Shown: in pieces, positions 16,921 to 26,597 of the stretch | Numbering within the stretch: the stretch's first letter is position 1 | Layout: each line of letters starts with the position of its first letter | NCBI RefSeq assembly: GCF_034387475.1 | Contig: NZ_JAXCIL010000001.1 | Coordinates: forward strand, 3,100,001-3,164,000 | Origin: Pseudomonas sp. Teo4 | GTDB lineage: Bacteria > Pseudomonadota > Gammaproteobacteria > Pseudomonadales > Pseudomonadaceae | DNA length: 64,000 nt | Direction: 5' to 3' | Notes under the pieces: generated by a model | Databases searched by the model: none | What the model was told of the DNA's origin: nothing | The model's input: only the letters and a program-made list of their open reading frames with translations | Program-made: the position numbers and the translations under genes

Positions 16921-17703
16921 ATGCGTACCATCAACAGCCTGATTCTCGCGGGCGGCCTGCTGGCCTGCGGCACCTCTTTCGCCGGTGACCTGCTGCAGTG
17001 GCAGAACAACAGCCTCACCTACCTGTGGGGCAAGAACTTCAAGGTCAACCCAGAGATCCAGCAGACCGTCACCTTCGAGCACGCCGACGCGTGGAAGTAC
17101 GGCGACAACTTCATCTTCGTCGACAAGATTTTCTACAACGGCAAGGCAGACTCCAGCAACGGCCCGAACACCTACTACGGCGAGGTCAGCCCACGCCTGT
17201 CGTTCGGCAAGATCCTCGACCAGAAGCTGGAGTTCGGCCCGGTCAAGGACGTGCTGCTGGCCATGACCTACGAGTTCGGCGAGGGTGACACCGAGTCCTA
17301 CCTGATCGGCCCAGGCTTCGACCTGGACATCCCGGGCTTCGACTACTTCCAGCTGAACTTCTACCAGCGCACCACCGACGGCAGCCGTGCCGGTGACAAC
17401 GTCTGGCAGATTACCCCGGTGTGGTCGTACACCATTCCTGTGGGCTCGTCCGACATCCTGATCGACGGCTTCATGGACTGGGTGGTCGACAATGACGAGA
17501 ACCGCCGCGGCGAATACCACGCCAACCTGCACTTCAACCCGCAGGTGAAGTACGACCTGGGCAAGGCGCTGCACCTGGGCGAGAAGCAGTTGTACGTAGG
17601 TTTCGAGTACGACTACTGGAAGAACAAGTACGGCATCAAGGATTCCGACGGGTTCACCACCGACCAGAACACTGCAAGCTTCCTGGTCAAGGTTCACTTC
17701 TAA
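16921..17703 (+). CDS. Tsx-like nucleoside-specific outer membrane channel (copy 2)
   Basis: Tandem paralogue of the preceding channel, 260 residues. Signal peptide MRTINSLILAGGLLACGTSFAG, then the same barrel with LIGPGFDL, IFYNGKAD, DILIDG and C-terminal VKVHF. The reading frame extends further upstream but the ATG at 16921 begins a clean signal peptide and has AAGGGAG upstream. Differences from copy 1 are spread through loops (for example WGKNF versus YGKDF), so the two may differ in substrate or regulation. It has its own 356-bp upstream region, suggesting independent control. Confidence 0.88.
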   Translation: MRTINSLILAGGLLACGTSFAGDLLQWQNNSLTYLWGKNFKVNPEIQQTVTFEHADAWKYGDNFIFVDKIFYNGKADSSNGPNTYYGEVSPRLSFGKILDQKLEFGPVKDVLLAMTYEFGEGDTESYLIGPGFDLDIPGFDYFQLNFYQRTTDGSRAGDNVWQITPVWSYTIPVGSSDILIDGFMDWVVDNDENRRGEYHANLHFNPQVKYDLGKALHLGEKQLYVGFEYDYWKNKYGIKDSDGFTTDQNTASFLVKVHF

Positions 17704-17715
17704 ACAGCTGAATCG

Positions 17716-17745
17716 TGACAGCGCCATTACATCGTGGCGCTGTCA
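17716..17745. terminator. Bidirectional-type hairpin after Tsx copy 2
   Basis: Ten-bp perfect stem TGACAGCGCC / GGCGCTGTCA with a ten-base loop, between convergent genes ending at 17703 and 17769. No long T run. Confidence 0.5.
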
Positions 17746-17768
17746 GCGTCAAACTTGTAAGAACTTTC

Positions 17769-18083
17769 TTACAGTCTTTTAAGATCAAACCTACTTACTA
17801 TTGAGCCTGCCTTTATGGTCAACATGATTGTGGCCGGCAGGAACATGCCAAAGATCAACAGCCCCCATTCCACCTGACGGTGTTCCAGCACCCTCAGAAT
17901 ATCCAGCACCAGCATTACCGAGCAGATCGTCAACGTCAGGCCCAACAGTGCAAAGCCCCCATACCGGGCCCACGAACCGGTGCCGCGCAGCAGAATCCAC
18001 AGACCCAGCGCGCTCCAGGCCATTACCGCGAGCAGGTAAAGTGCCAGATGGTAGACATCGTAGGTCAATACATTGCCGAACAT
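17769..18083 (-). CDS. Small three-helix membrane protein of unknown function
   Basis: 104 residues with three hydrophobic segments (about 10-32, 40-62 and 72-94) and a basic C-terminus, so an inner-membrane protein. No family recognised. ATG preceded by GGGAGGTG six bases upstream, a good ribosome site. It diverges from the LtaS-like phosphoglycerol transferase gene across a 151-bp AT-rich region, which contains the promoters of both. Confidence 0.7.
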   Translation of the reverse strand: MFGNVLTYDVYHLALYLLAVMAWSALGLWILLRGTGSWARYGGFALLGLTLTICSVMLVLDILRVLEHRQVEWGLLIFGMFLPATIMLTIKAGSIVSRFDLKRL

Positions 18084-18234
18084 GAACTCACCTCCCCGTG
18101 TGTACGAAGCGCGACAAGTCCCGACTATAAATCCGACCTTCCATTACTGCACTGCAAAATTTTGACATTTTTTTTGCATTCACCAACTTATCTTGCCTGC
18201 CTTCACACATAAAAAACGAAAACAGGCCAACTTG

Positions 18235-20190
18235 ATGCGCACTTCCCTCGCCGCTTCCTGGCGCTATCTGCTGCTGCTTTGCTCACTCTGGTTCGGCATA
18301 TTCCTGCTGACGCGCCTGGTGTTGCTGGCTACCCATCTGGATGAAGTCAATGGCGATTACTTCTCATTGTTTTTCACCGGGGCCATCTACGACCTGAGCT
18401 TCCTTTCCTACGCTGCACTGCCCATGGCCTTGTACTTCGCACTGTGCCCGGCAACGCTGTGGCGCACACGCGTCCATCGCTGGCTGTTGAGCGCGTTGCT
18501 GGTGGTCAGCTTGTTCGCGATGCTGTTCGTCAGCGTGGCCGAGTGGCTGTTCTGGGATGAGTTCGGGGTGCGCTTCAATTTCATTGCAGTCGACTACCTG
18601 GTGTATTCCAAGGAGGTGCTCGACAACATTCGCGAGTCCTATCCCCTGCCCATGCTGCTCGGTGGCATCGCACTGGCAGCTACGTTGCTGGCACTGGTGC
18701 TGCGCAACGCCTTGGCCAAAGCCCTGTCGGCCCCCGTCGCAACCCTGCGTCAACGAGGGCTGGGGCTTGCGCTTTTTGCCGGTGTGGCGGCGCTGAGCAT
18801 GTTGCTCATCGACCAGCAAGTCCCTCGCGGTCAAGGTGGCAATGCCTACGAACGCGAACTGGCCAGCAACGGCCCTTACCAATTCTTCGCCGCGTTCCGT
18901 AACAACGAACTGGATTACACCCAGTTCTACGCAAGCCTCGGCGCCGCAGAGGTGGGTGCACAGATGCACCAGGAACTGGCCGAACCCAATGTGCAGTTCC
19001 AATCCACTGCGCCCCAGGACATCCGCCGGCACGTCAGCGCCAAAGGCCCGCAACGCACGCCAAACATCATTCTGGTGACCATCGAAAGCTTCAGCGCCAA
19101 GTACATGGGCAGCAATGGCGACCCACGCAACCTCACGCCAAACCTCGATGCCCTGCGCCAGCAGAGCCTGTACTTCAATAATTTCTACGCCACCGGCACC
19201 CGTACCGACCGTGGCCTGGAGGCCATCACCCTGTCAGTCCCGCCCACCCCAGGGCGCTCGATCGTCAAGCGCATCGGCCGTGAAAGCGGTTATGCCAGCC
19301 TTGGCCAGCAGTTGGTCGCCAAGGGCTACGACGCCGTGTTCGTTTATGGCGGGCGCGGCTACTTCGACAACATGAACGCGTTTTTCAGCGGCAATGGCTA
19401 CCGCATCGTTGACCAGAGCAGCGTTGCAGAGAACGAAATCAGCTTCAAGAATGCCTGGGGCATGGCTGACGAGGACCTCTACCGGCAAACGCTCAAGCTG
19501 GCCGATGCCGACCACGCCAGGCAGCAACCGTTTTTCCTGCAACTGATGACCACCTCCAATCACCGGCCTTACACCTACCCTGACGGGCGCATCGATATCC
19601 CCTCTGGTGAAGGCCGCGAAGGCGCGGTGAAATACACCGACCATGCCATCGCCCAGTTCCTGAGGGAGGCCAGAAGCAAGCCCTGGTTCGACAACACACT
19701 GTTCATTTTCGTCGCCGACCACACCGCAGGCAGCGCAGGGGTGGAAGACCTGCCGGTCAGCAACTACCAGATTCCGCTGTGGATCTACGCGCCGAAACTG
19801 ATCGAAGCAGGAGAAAACAACACGCTGGCCAGCCAGATCGACCTGGCGCCAACCCTGCTTGGCCTGCTCGATTTCGACTACACCTCGACCTTCTTTGGGC
19901 GCGACCTGCTACGCGAAAACGCCTTGCCGCCACGGGTGCTGATCGGCAACTACCAGCACCTTGGGCTGTTCGACGGCAAGGATCTGGCCATCCTTAGTCC
20001 GCGCGGCGGCATGCGGATTCACCAGAACGCCCTGGGCAATAGCCGAGAGTCCCGCGTCGACGCGGACAATCCGCTGGTACGCCGGGCAATTGCCTACTAC
20101 CAGAGCGCCGCCTACGACTTCGGCCAGGGCTTGCTGGCCTGGAAAGGGGAGGAAAGCTCCGAAAAGAAAGGCGTCGCCGTCAGCCCCTGA
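18235..20190 (+). CDS. LtaS/OpgB-like phosphoglycerol transferase (sulfatase fold)
   Basis: A 651-residue inner-membrane enzyme: five N-terminal membrane helices (to about residue 190) and a periplasmic alkaline-phosphatase-superfamily domain. Catalytic features are Glu284 in VTIESFS, the Thr nucleophile at about 324 in GTRTDRGLE, and Asp495/His496 in FVADHTAG. These match lipoteichoic-acid-synthase-type and OpgB-type phosphoglycerol transferases, so it probably adds phosphoglycerol or a related group to periplasmic glucans or lipid-linked sugars. Exact acceptor unknown. The start at 18235 gives a short basic N-terminus before helix 1. Its last 11 bases overlap the convergent DUF808 gene. Confidence 0.85.
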   Translation: MRTSLAASWRYLLLLCSLWFGIFLLTRLVLLATHLDEVNGDYFSLFFTGAIYDLSFLSYAALPMALYFALCPATLWRTRVHRWLLSALLVVSLFAMLFVSVAEWLFWDEFGVRFNFIAVDYLVYSKEVLDNIRESYPLPMLLGGIALAATLLALVLRNALAKALSAPVATLRQRGLGLALFAGVAALSMLLIDQQVPRGQGGNAYERELASNGPYQFFAAFRNNELDYTQFYASLGAAEVGAQMHQELAEPNVQFQSTAPQDIRRHVSAKGPQRTPNIILVTIESFSAKYMGSNGDPRNLTPNLDALRQQSLYFNNFYATGTRTDRGLEAITLSVPPTPGRSIVKRIGRESGYASLGQQLVAKGYDAVFVYGGRGYFDNMNAFFSGNGYRIVDQSSVAENEISFKNAWGMADEDLYRQTLKLADADHARQQPFFLQLMTTSNHRPYTYPDGRIDIPSGEGREGAVKYTDHAIAQFLREARSKPWFDNTLFIFVADHTAGSAGVEDLPVSNYQIPLWIYAPKLIEAGENNTLASQIDLAPTLLGLLDFDYTSTFFGRDLLRENALPPRVLIGNYQHLGLFDGKDLAILSPRGGMRIHQNALGNSRESRVDADNPLVRRAIAYYQSAAYDFGQGLLAWKGEESSEKKGVAVSP

Positions 20191-21088
20191 CTGCACGCCA
20201 TATTTTGGATACGACGCTGACCGCTCCCAGCACCACGGCGCCGGCCACCACGCCGGCCAAACCGTTGAGCAGCGCTCCGGTCAGCGCACCACCGCGCCCT
20301 TCGCTGAACGCCTCGATGGCGTGATGCAACGGCGCGATGCCGTGGACCAGAATCCCGCCACCGACCAAAAACATCGCGGCAGTGCCGATCACTGACAAGC
20401 TTTTCATCATGTAGGGTGCAGCGCGCAGAATGCCGTTGCCAACCGCCTGGGCCACACGCGACGCTTTCTGGGTCATCCACAACCCCAGGTCATCGAGCTT
20501 GACGATACCGCCTACCAGGCCGTACACACCGATGGTCATGACGATGGCAATGCCCGACAGCACGATGATCTGCTGGGTCAACGGGGCATCCGCCACAGTG
20601 CCCAAGGTAATGGCGATGATTTCTGCCGAGAGGATGAAGTCGGTACGCACCGCGCCTTTTATCTTGTCCTTTTCGTACGCCACCAGGTCAACGTTCGCAT
20701 CGGCGACCGCCTCCTTCAGCGCACTGTGCTCGGCTGCCTCGTCTTCCTTGCTATGCAGGAACTTGTGCGCCAGCTTCTCGAAACCCTCGAAGCACAGGTA
20801 GGCGCCGCCGATCATCAGCAGTGGCGTGACCGCCCAGGGGATGAAGGCACTGATCAGCAGCGCAGCCGGAACCAGGATCAGCTTGTTGACGAACGACCCC
20901 TTGGCCACCGCCCACACCACCGGGATCTCGCGCTCGGCGCGCACTCCGGTCACCTGTTGGGCGTTGAGCGCCAGGTCGTCACCCAGCACGCCCGCCGTCT
21001 TCTTCGCCGCGACCTTGGTCATCACCGACACATCGTCGAGTACCGTGGCAATGTCGTCGATCAGAACCAGTAGACTGCTTCCTGCCAT
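20180..21088 (-). CDS. DUF808 (YedI-like) inner membrane protein
   Basis: 302 residues with about seven membrane segments; N-terminal [20 protein letters not shown] and the [22 protein letters not shown] block are the DUF808/YedI signature. Function is not established for the family. Convergent with the phosphoglycerol transferase, with stop codons overlapping by 11 bp, and divergent from the RutR-like regulator. Confidence 0.88.
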   Translation of the reverse strand: MAGSSLLVLIDDIATVLDDVSVMTKVAAKKTAGVLGDDLALNAQQVTGVRAEREIPVVWAVAKGSFVNKLILVPAALLISAFIPWAVTPLLMIGGAYLCFEGFEKLAHKFLHSKEDEAAEHSALKEAVADANVDLVAYEKDKIKGAVRTDFILSAEIIAITLGTVADAPLTQQIIVLSGIAIVMTIGVYGLVGGIVKLDDLGLWMTQKASRVAQAVGNGILRAAPYMMKSLSVIGTAAMFLVGGGILVHGIAPLHHAIEAFSEGRGGALTGALLNGLAGVVAGAVVLGAVSVVSKIWRAVRG

Positions 21089-21220
21089 GTTTGCCTGTTC
21101 CGAAAAGGTTGAGTGGGCCAGATTCTAGCCGAAAGTCGCTGCCTTGAGCGCCCGTCGGGGCCGGTGCTACCATGGCCGATCCCTCTTTGAGGTGGCCAGA
21201 CACGAGGAAGACCCCCGACA

Positions 21221-21832
21221 ATGAGCACCATTCGCGAGCGCAACAAGGAACTGATCCTGCGCGCGGCCAGCGAGGAATTCGCCGACAAGGGCTTCGCCGC
21301 CACCAAGACCAGCGATATCGCGGCCAAGGCCGGCCTGCCCAAGCCGAACGTGTATTACTACTTCAAGTCCAAGGACAACCTCTACCGAGAGGTCCTGGAA
21401 AGCATCATCGCGCCGATCATGCAGGCGTCGACGCCGTTCAATGCCGATGGCGACCCGAAGGAAGTGCTGAGTTCGTACATTCGCTCGAAGATCCGCATCT
21501 CCCGCGACCTGCCCCATGCCTCGAAGGTGTTCGCCAGCGAGATCATGCATGGCGCGCCGCACCTGTCGCCGAGCCAGGTGGAACAGCTGAACGAGCAGGC
21601 ACGCCACAACATCGAGTGCATTCAGCGCTGGATCGACCGCGGGCAGATCGCCCATGTGGATGCGCACCACCTGATGTTCAGCATCTGGGCCGCGACCCAG
21701 ACCTATGCCGATTTCGACTGGCAGATTTCGGCGGTGACTGGCAAGGCGAAGCTGGCTGACAGTGATTATGATGCAGCGGCGGAAACCATCATTCGGATGG
21801 TATTGAAAGGGTGTGAACCCGAAGTGGCCTGA
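21221..21832 (+). CDS. TetR-family regulator, RutR-like
   Basis: 203-residue repressor-type protein. The N-terminal HTH (AATKTSDIAAKAGLPKPNVYYYF, about 27-49) is followed by a C-terminal ligand domain with the RutR/YcdC-like blocks ASKVFASEIMHGAPHL and MFSIWAATQTYADFDWQI. E. coli RutR senses uracil/thymine and controls pyrimidine and purine use, which would fit this catabolic neighbourhood, but the ligand here cannot be read from sequence. AGGAAG lies nine bases before the ATG. Followed by a REP pair. Confidence 0.88.
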   Translation: MSTIRERNKELILRAASEEFADKGFAATKTSDIAAKAGLPKPNVYYYFKSKDNLYREVLESIIAPIMQASTPFNADGDPKEVLSSYIRSKIRISRDLPHASKVFASEIMHGAPHLSPSQVEQLNEQARHNIECIQRWIDRGQIAHVDAHHLMFSIWAATQTYADFDWQISAVTGKAKLADSDYDAAAETIIRMVLKGCEPEVA

Positions 21833-21840
21833 CCGGTTTT

Positions 21841-21971
21841 GGGGCCGCTTTGCGGCCCATCGCAGGCTGCGCCAGCTCCCACGGAGCTATGAAAAGCCTT
21901 AGTACAACAACTGCTCAGCTCATCAATCAGTGGGAGCTGGCGTAGCCTGCGATGGGCTGCAAAGCAGCCCC
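21841..21971. repeat. REP pair (REPIN), class A
   Basis: Two inverted ~42-bp units, GGGGCCGCTTTGCGGCCCAT... and its reverse complement with CTGCAAAGCAGCCCC, sharing CAGCTCCCAC/GTGGGAGCTG heads. They are separated by about 47 bp and lie between the RutR-like and GlcG-like genes. Confidence 0.8.
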
Positions 21972-21984
21972 GGCACTCCAACGC

Positions 21985-22425
21985 CTATGCGGCCACCCCC
22001 GCATCCGCCTTCAACCCAACCTCCTCGATCGCACTGATCGCACACTGCTCGTCGATATCCGACGTATCCCCGCTGATCCCGACCGCTCCCAGCACCTTCC
22101 CGTCCTGGTCGCGAATCAACACACCACCCGGCGCCGGCACCACAGGCCGCTCACCCAACCCGTTCAATGCCGCGAAAAACGCCGGCCGCTGCTGCGCATC
22201 CAGCGCCAGCAAACGCGAGCCCTTGCCCAGGGCAATCGCGCCCCAGGCCTTACCGGTTGCCACCTCCGGGCGAATCAGGCTCGCCCCATCTTCACGCTGT
22301 AACGCAAGCAGGTGCCCGCCAGCGTCCAGCACCGCCACCGTCAACGGTGCGGCGTTGATCTTGCGGCCCGCAGCCAGCGCGGCGTTCACCAGGCTGACGG
22401 CGACTTTGAGGTTCAAAGCGTTCAT
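21985..22425 (-). CDS. GlcG/HbpS-family protein
   Basis: 146-residue small protein of the GlcG/HbpS (DUF336) family: PLTVAVLDAGGHLLALQREDGA, the PEVATGKAWGA block, and APGGVLIRDQDGKVLGAVGISG near the end. Members often lie beside glycolate, glyoxylate or diol genes; the biochemical role is unclear, with cofactor or haem binding shown for some. Here it diverges from gcl, with TTGTATACAA operators in the shared 257-bp region, so it is probably controlled together with the glyoxylate operon. Confidence 0.87.
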   Translation of the reverse strand: MNALNLKVAVSLVNAALAAGRKINAAPLTVAVLDAGGHLLALQREDGASLIRPEVATGKAWGAIALGKGSRLLALDAQQRPAFFAALNGLGERPVVPAPGGVLIRDQDGKVLGAVGISGDTSDIDEQCAISAIEEVGLKADAGVAA

Positions 22426-22507
22426 GGAAAGGTCCTCTTCTTGTTGTGAGAAGCCCTAAGGGCAGTTGAAAACTGATAGGACAAATAGAACACAACCACA
22501 AATATTT

Positions 22508-22517
22508 TTGTATACAA
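22508..22517. promoter_or_regulatory. Probable GclR operator, glcG-like side
   Basis: TTGTATACAA perfect palindrome, 83 bp upstream of the GlcG-like gene and 166 bp before gcl in the divergent region (22426-22682), which holds no gene. Confidence 0.62.
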
Positions 22518-22647
22518 TAATTTGAAACGATCGTATGCGATCACGCAAATAGCCGTTTTCACGGGCGCTCGGACGAAAGCCAGCCGAGCCGATGAAAATC
22601 AATTGACCTGAGCCGCCAGGCATGAATACACTCTGGCACAAAGCAAG

Positions 22648-22657
22648 TTGTATACAA
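22648..22657. promoter_or_regulatory. Probable GclR operator before gcl
   Basis: TTGTATACAA perfect palindrome ending 25 bases before the gcl ATG, where a bound repressor would block initiation or early elongation. Confidence 0.65.
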
Positions 22658-22682
22658 TTACAAAATCGATGAGGCACAAACC

Positions 22683-24458
22683 ATGAGCAAAATGAGAGCA
22701 ATCGATGCAGCCGTTCTGGTCATGCGCCGTGAAGGTGTAGATACCGCGTTCGGCATCCCGGGGGCTGCCATCAACCCGCTGTACTCGGCCCTGAAGAAAG
22801 TCGGTGGCATCGATCACGTCCTCGCTCGTCACGTCGAAGGCGCCTCGCACATGGCCGAGGGCTACACCCGTGCCAATCCGGGCAATATCGGCGTGTGCAT
22901 CGGTACCTCCGGCCCTGCCGGCACCGACATGGTCACCGGCCTTTACAGCGCTTCGGCCGACTCCATTCCAATCCTCTGCATCACCGGCCAGGCTCCGCGT
23001 GCTCGCCTGCACAAGGAAGACTTCCAGGCAGTCGATATCACCAACATCGTCAAGCCAGTCACCAAGTGGGCAACCACCGTTCTGGAGCCGGGCCAGGTGC
23101 CTTACGCCTTCCAGAAGGCCTTCTATGAAATGCGCACCGGCCGCCCAGGCCCTGTGCTGATCGACCTGCCGTTCGACGTGCAGATGGCCGAGATCGAATT
23201 CGACATCGATGCCTACGAGCCGCTGCCGGTGCACAAGCCGTCCGCTACCCGCGTACAGGCTGAAAAAGCCCTGGCCCTGCTCAATGACGCCGAGCGCCCA
23301 CTGCTGGTGGCCGGTGGTGGCATCATCAACGCCGATGCCAGCGACAAGCTGGTCGAGTTCGCCGAGCTGACCGGTGTGCCGGTCATCCCGACCCTGATGG
23401 GCTGGGGCACCATTCCGGACGACCACGCGCAGATGGTTGGCATGGTCGGCCTGCAGACTTCGCACCGCTACGGCAACGCCACCCTGCTCAAGTCCGACCT
23501 GGTGTTCGGTATCGGCAACCGCTGGGCCAACCGCCACACCGGTTCCGTTGACGTTTACACCGAAGGCCGCAAGTTCGTTCACGTCGATATCGAGCCAACC
23601 CAGATCGGCCGCGTGTTCACCCCAGACCTGGGTATCGTTTCCGATGCTGGCAAGGCGCTGGACGTGTTCCTGGAAGTGGCCCGCGAGTGGAAAGCCGCTG
23701 GCAAGCTCAAGTGCCGCAAGGCCTGGCTGGAAGACTGCCAGCAGCGCAAGTCGAGCCTGCAGCGCAAGACCCACTTCGACAACGTGCCGGTCAAGCCGCA
23801 GCGCGTTTACGAAGAGATGAACCAGGTATTCGGCAAGGACACCTGCTACGTCAGCACCATCGGCCTGTCGCAGATCGCTGGCGCGCAGTTCCTGCACGTG
23901 TACAAGCCACGTCACTGGATCAACTGCGGCCAGGCCGGCCCACTGGGCTGGACCATTCCTGCTGCCCTGGGTGTGGTGAAAGCCGATCCGAAGCGCAAGG
24001 TCGTCGCGCTGTCGGGTGACTACGACTTCCAGTTCATGATCGAAGAGCTGGCGGTGGGCGCGCAGTTCAACCTGCCATACGTTCACGTACTGGTGAACAA
24101 CGCCTACCTGGGCCTGATTCGCCAGGCGCAGCGTGGCTTCGACATGGATTACTGTGTACAACTGGCGTTCGAGAATATCAACTCGACCGACGCCGCCACC
24201 TACGGTGTCGACCATGTCGCCGTGGTCGAAGGCCTGGGCTGCAAGGCCATCCGCGTATTCGAGCCAGGCGAGATCGCCCCGGCCCTGCTCAAGGCACAGA
24301 AAATGGCCGAAGAGTTCCGTGTACCGGTCGTGGTCGAAGTGATTCTCGAGCGTGTGACCAACATTTCCATGGGCACCGAGATCAACGCGGTTAACGAGTT
24401 CGAAGACCTCGCCCTGGTCGGCAACGACGCGCCGACCGCCATCTCGCTGCTGGACTGA
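22683..24458 (+). CDS. gcl: Glyoxylate carboligase
   Basis: Joins two glyoxylate molecules to tartronate semialdehyde and CO2; thiamine-diphosphate and FAD-type enzyme of the acetolactate synthase superfamily, 591 residues. Val51 ([12 protein letters not shown]) stands where most such enzymes have the catalytic Glu, a known peculiarity of Gcl. The ThDP motif begins [12 protein letters not shown] at 445 and ends VNNAYLG. GAGG lies nine bases before the ATG. First gene of gcl-hyi-glxR-ttuD-pykF. Two TTGTATACAA sites upstream predict repression by GclR. Confidence 0.97.
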   Translation: MSKMRAIDAAVLVMRREGVDTAFGIPGAAINPLYSALKKVGGIDHVLARHVEGASHMAEGYTRANPGNIGVCIGTSGPAGTDMVTGLYSASADSIPILCITGQAPRARLHKEDFQAVDITNIVKPVTKWATTVLEPGQVPYAFQKAFYEMRTGRPGPVLIDLPFDVQMAEIEFDIDAYEPLPVHKPSATRVQAEKALALLNDAERPLLVAGGGIINADASDKLVEFAELTGVPVIPTLMGWGTIPDDHAQMVGMVGLQTSHRYGNATLLKSDLVFGIGNRWANRHTGSVDVYTEGRKFVHVDIEPTQIGRVFTPDLGIVSDAGKALDVFLEVAREWKAAGKLKCRKAWLEDCQQRKSSLQRKTHFDNVPVKPQRVYEEMNQVFGKDTCYVSTIGLSQIAGAQFLHVYKPRHWINCGQAGPLGWTIPAALGVVKADPKRKVVALSGDYDFQFMIEELAVGAQFNLPYVHVLVNNAYLGLIRQAQRGFDMDYCVQLAFENINSTDAATYGVDHVAVVEGLGCKAIRVFEPGEIAPALLKAQKMAEEFRVPVVVEVILERVTNISMGTEINAVNEFEDLALVGNDAPTAISLLD

Positions 24459-24467
24459 TCGCCTGAC

Positions 24468-24491
24468 GCCCCCAGGCATTGCGCTGGGGGC
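24468..24491 (+). terminator. Hairpin between gcl and hyi
   Basis: GCCCCCAG / CTGGGGGC stem (8 bp, 8-base loop) in the 55-bp gcl-hyi gap, with only a short pyrimidine tail. It more likely tunes expression within the operon or protects mRNA than ends it. Confidence 0.4.
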
Positions 24492-24513
24492 CTTCATCGC
24501 AAGGAGACAACTC

Positions 24514-25296
24514 ATGCCTCGCTTCGCTGCCAACCTGTCCATGCTGTTCACCGAACAGGACTTCCTGGCCCGCTTCAAGGCTGCCGCCGACGCTGGTTTC
24601 AGCGGTGTCGAATACCTCTTCCCGTACGACTTCAGCGCAGCTGAAATCAAGCAACAGCTTGACGCTCACGGCCTGACCCAGGTGCTGTTCAACCTGCCCG
24701 CAGGCGATTGGGCCAAAGGCGAGCGTGGCATCACCTGCCACCCCGACCGCGTCGAAGAGTTCCGCGCCGGTGTCGACAAGGCCATCGAATACGCCAAGGT
24801 CCTGGGCAACACCCAGGTCAACGCCCTGGCCGGCATTCGCCCGCAAGGCCTGGACTGCGCCACCGTGCGCAAGACCTTCGTCGAAAACCTGCGCTACGCG
24901 GCTGACAAGCTCAAGGCCGCCGGTATTCGCCTGGTCATGGAAATGATCAACACCCGCGACATCCCGGGCTTCTACCTGAACACCACCCAGCAAGCGCTGG
25001 AGATTCAGGCTGAAGTGGGCAGCGACAACCTGTTCCTGCAGTACGACATCTACCACATGCAGATCATGGAAGGTGACCTGGCCCGCACCATGGAAGCCAA
25101 CCTGAAGCTGATCAACCACATTCAGCTGGCTGACAACCCAGGCCGCCACGAGCCAGGCACCGGTGAAATCAACTACCGCTTCCTGTTCGAACACCTGGAC
25201 CGCATCGGCTACCAGGGCTGGGTGGGCGCGGAGTACAAGCCGCTGACCACCACCGAAGCGGGTCTGGGCTGGCTGAAGACCCACAACGCAATCTGA
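24514..25296 (+). CDS. hyi: Hydroxypyruvate isomerase
   Basis: Interconverts hydroxypyruvate and tartronate semialdehyde. The 260-residue TIM-barrel protein of the xylose-isomerase-like superfamily starts MPRFAANLSMLFTEQDFLARF, typical of Hyi, and has the metal-site regions VMEMINTRDIPGFY and QYDIYHMQIMEGDL plus HIQLADNPGRHEPGTGEINY near 207. AAGGAG lies eight bases before ATG. Second gene of the operon; it lets the pathway take in hydroxypyruvate as well as glyoxylate. Confidence 0.96.
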   Translation: MPRFAANLSMLFTEQDFLARFKAAADAGFSGVEYLFPYDFSAAEIKQQLDAHGLTQVLFNLPAGDWAKGERGITCHPDRVEEFRAGVDKAIEYAKVLGNTQVNALAGIRPQGLDCATVRKTFVENLRYAADKLKAAGIRLVMEMINTRDIPGFYLNTTQQALEIQAEVGSDNLFLQYDIYHMQIMEGDLARTMEANLKLINHIQLADNPGRHEPGTGEINYRFLFEHLDRIGYQGWVGAEYKPLTTTEAGLGWLKTHNAI

Positions 25297-25314
25297 TCGA
25301 TCCTCTGTGGATGC

Positions 25315-25414
25315 TGGGGGCTGCATTGCAGCCCATCGCAGGCTTCGCCAGCTCCTACAGAAACAGCCCCGGTGGGAGCTGGCGAAGCCTGCGATGGGCC
25401 GCAAAGCGGCCCCA
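25315..25414. repeat. REP pair (REPIN), class A
   Basis: Inverted pair of the CATCGCAGGCTTCGCCAGCT type with a short spacer (about 13 bp), inside the hyi-glxR gap of 175 bp. Confidence 0.8.
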
Positions 25415-25471
25415 ATTAGCCCGCACACATTGCAGCGCCTGAACTGAACAAAATTAAAGAGGCACATTCTC

Positions 25472-26365
25472 ATGGCTAAAATCGGTTTCCTCGGCACCGG
25501 CATCATGGGCAAACCCATGGCCCAGAACCTGCAGAAAGCAGGTCACAGCATCTTCGTTTCCACTCACCACGACGCAGCGCCAGCCGACCTGATCGCCGCA
25601 GGCGCAGTCGCCCTGGCCAACCCGAAGGAAGTGGCCCAGGAAGCTGAATTCATCATCGTCATGGTCCCGGACACCCCGCAGGTCGAGAGCGTCCTGTTCG
25701 GTGAGAACGGCGTTGCCGAAGGCGTTGGCCCGAACAAGGTCGTGATCGACATGAGCTCGATCTCCCCTACCGCCACCAAAGCCTTCGCCGAGAAGATCAA
25801 GGCCACCGGCGCTGCCTACCTGGATGCCCCGGTATCCGGCGGTGAAGTCGGCGCCAAGGCCGCGACCCTGAGCATCATGGTCGGTGGCTGCCCGAAAGCC
25901 TTCGAACGCGCCCTGCCGCTGTTCGAAGCCATGGGCAAGAACATCACCCGCGTCGGTGGCAACGGCGATGGCCAGACCGCCAAGGTCGCCAACCAGATCA
26001 TCGTCGCCCTGAACATCCAGGCAGTCGGTGAAGCCCTGCTGTTCGCCGCCAAGAACGGCGCCGACCCAGCCAAGGTGCGTGAAGCCCTGATGGGCGGCTT
26101 CGCGTCCTCGAAGATTCTGGAAGTGCACGCCGAGCGCATGATCAAAGGCACCTTCGACCCAGGCTTCCGCATCAACCTGCACCAGAAAGACCTGAACCTG
26201 GCCCTGCAAGGCGCCAAGGAGCTGGGCATCAACCTGCCCAACACCTCCAACGCCCAGCAAGTGTTCAGCACCTGCGTGGCGCTGGGCGGCGGCAACTGGG
26301 ACCACTCGGCGCTGATCAAAGGCCTGGAGCACATGGCCAACTTCTCGATCCGCGACGACAAGTAA
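25472..26365 (+). CDS. glxR: Tartronate semialdehyde reductase
   Basis: Reduces tartronate semialdehyde to D-glycerate with NAD(P)H. The 297-residue beta-hydroxyacid dehydrogenase has the Rossmann start IGFLGTGIMGKPMAQNLQKA, the substrate signature DAPVSGGEVGAKAATLSIM near residue 119, and catalytic Lys171 in TAKVANQII. Third gene of the operon. AGAGG nine bases before the ATG. The presence of intergenic REP pairs on both sides does not appear to break the operon, since no strong terminator is seen. Confidence 0.96.
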   Translation: MAKIGFLGTGIMGKPMAQNLQKAGHSIFVSTHHDAAPADLIAAGAVALANPKEVAQEAEFIIVMVPDTPQVESVLFGENGVAEGVGPNKVVIDMSSISPTATKAFAEKIKATGAAYLDAPVSGGEVGAKAATLSIMVGGCPKAFERALPLFEAMGKNITRVGGNGDGQTAKVANQIIVALNIQAVGEALLFAAKNGADPAKVREALMGGFASSKILEVHAERMIKGTFDPGFRINLHQKDLNLALQGAKELGINLPNTSNAQQVFSTCVALGGGNWDHSALIKGLEHMANFSIRDDK

Positions 26366-26370
26366 GCCTG

Positions 26371-26464
26371 TACCGGCCTCTTCGCGGGTAAACCCGCTCC
26401 CACAGGTATTCCGCAGGCCTGAGGGCAGCAGTAATCCTGTGGGAGCGGGTTTACCCGCGAAGAA
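26371..26464. repeat. REP pair, class B
   Basis: Inverted pair built on TCGCGGGTAAACCCGCTCCC and its complement, about 30 bp apart, in the 232-bp gap between glxR and ttuD. Confidence 0.8.
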
Positions 26465-26597
26465 TCCAACACTGATTGACCTGCGACCACAGGTTCAACA
26501 GTGGTACCGAGCAACACCCGCCCCTGGTTCGGCCTGCACGGAGGCAGTTCCAGGGGCGTTTTCGATTCTGCAGAACAAAAACAATTGGGAGCCTGCC

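Noticed and set aside
22599..24650. 683-residue frame opposite gcl
   Set aside because: Exact antisense of gcl, which has complete thiamine-enzyme motifs; the opposite product shows no domain.
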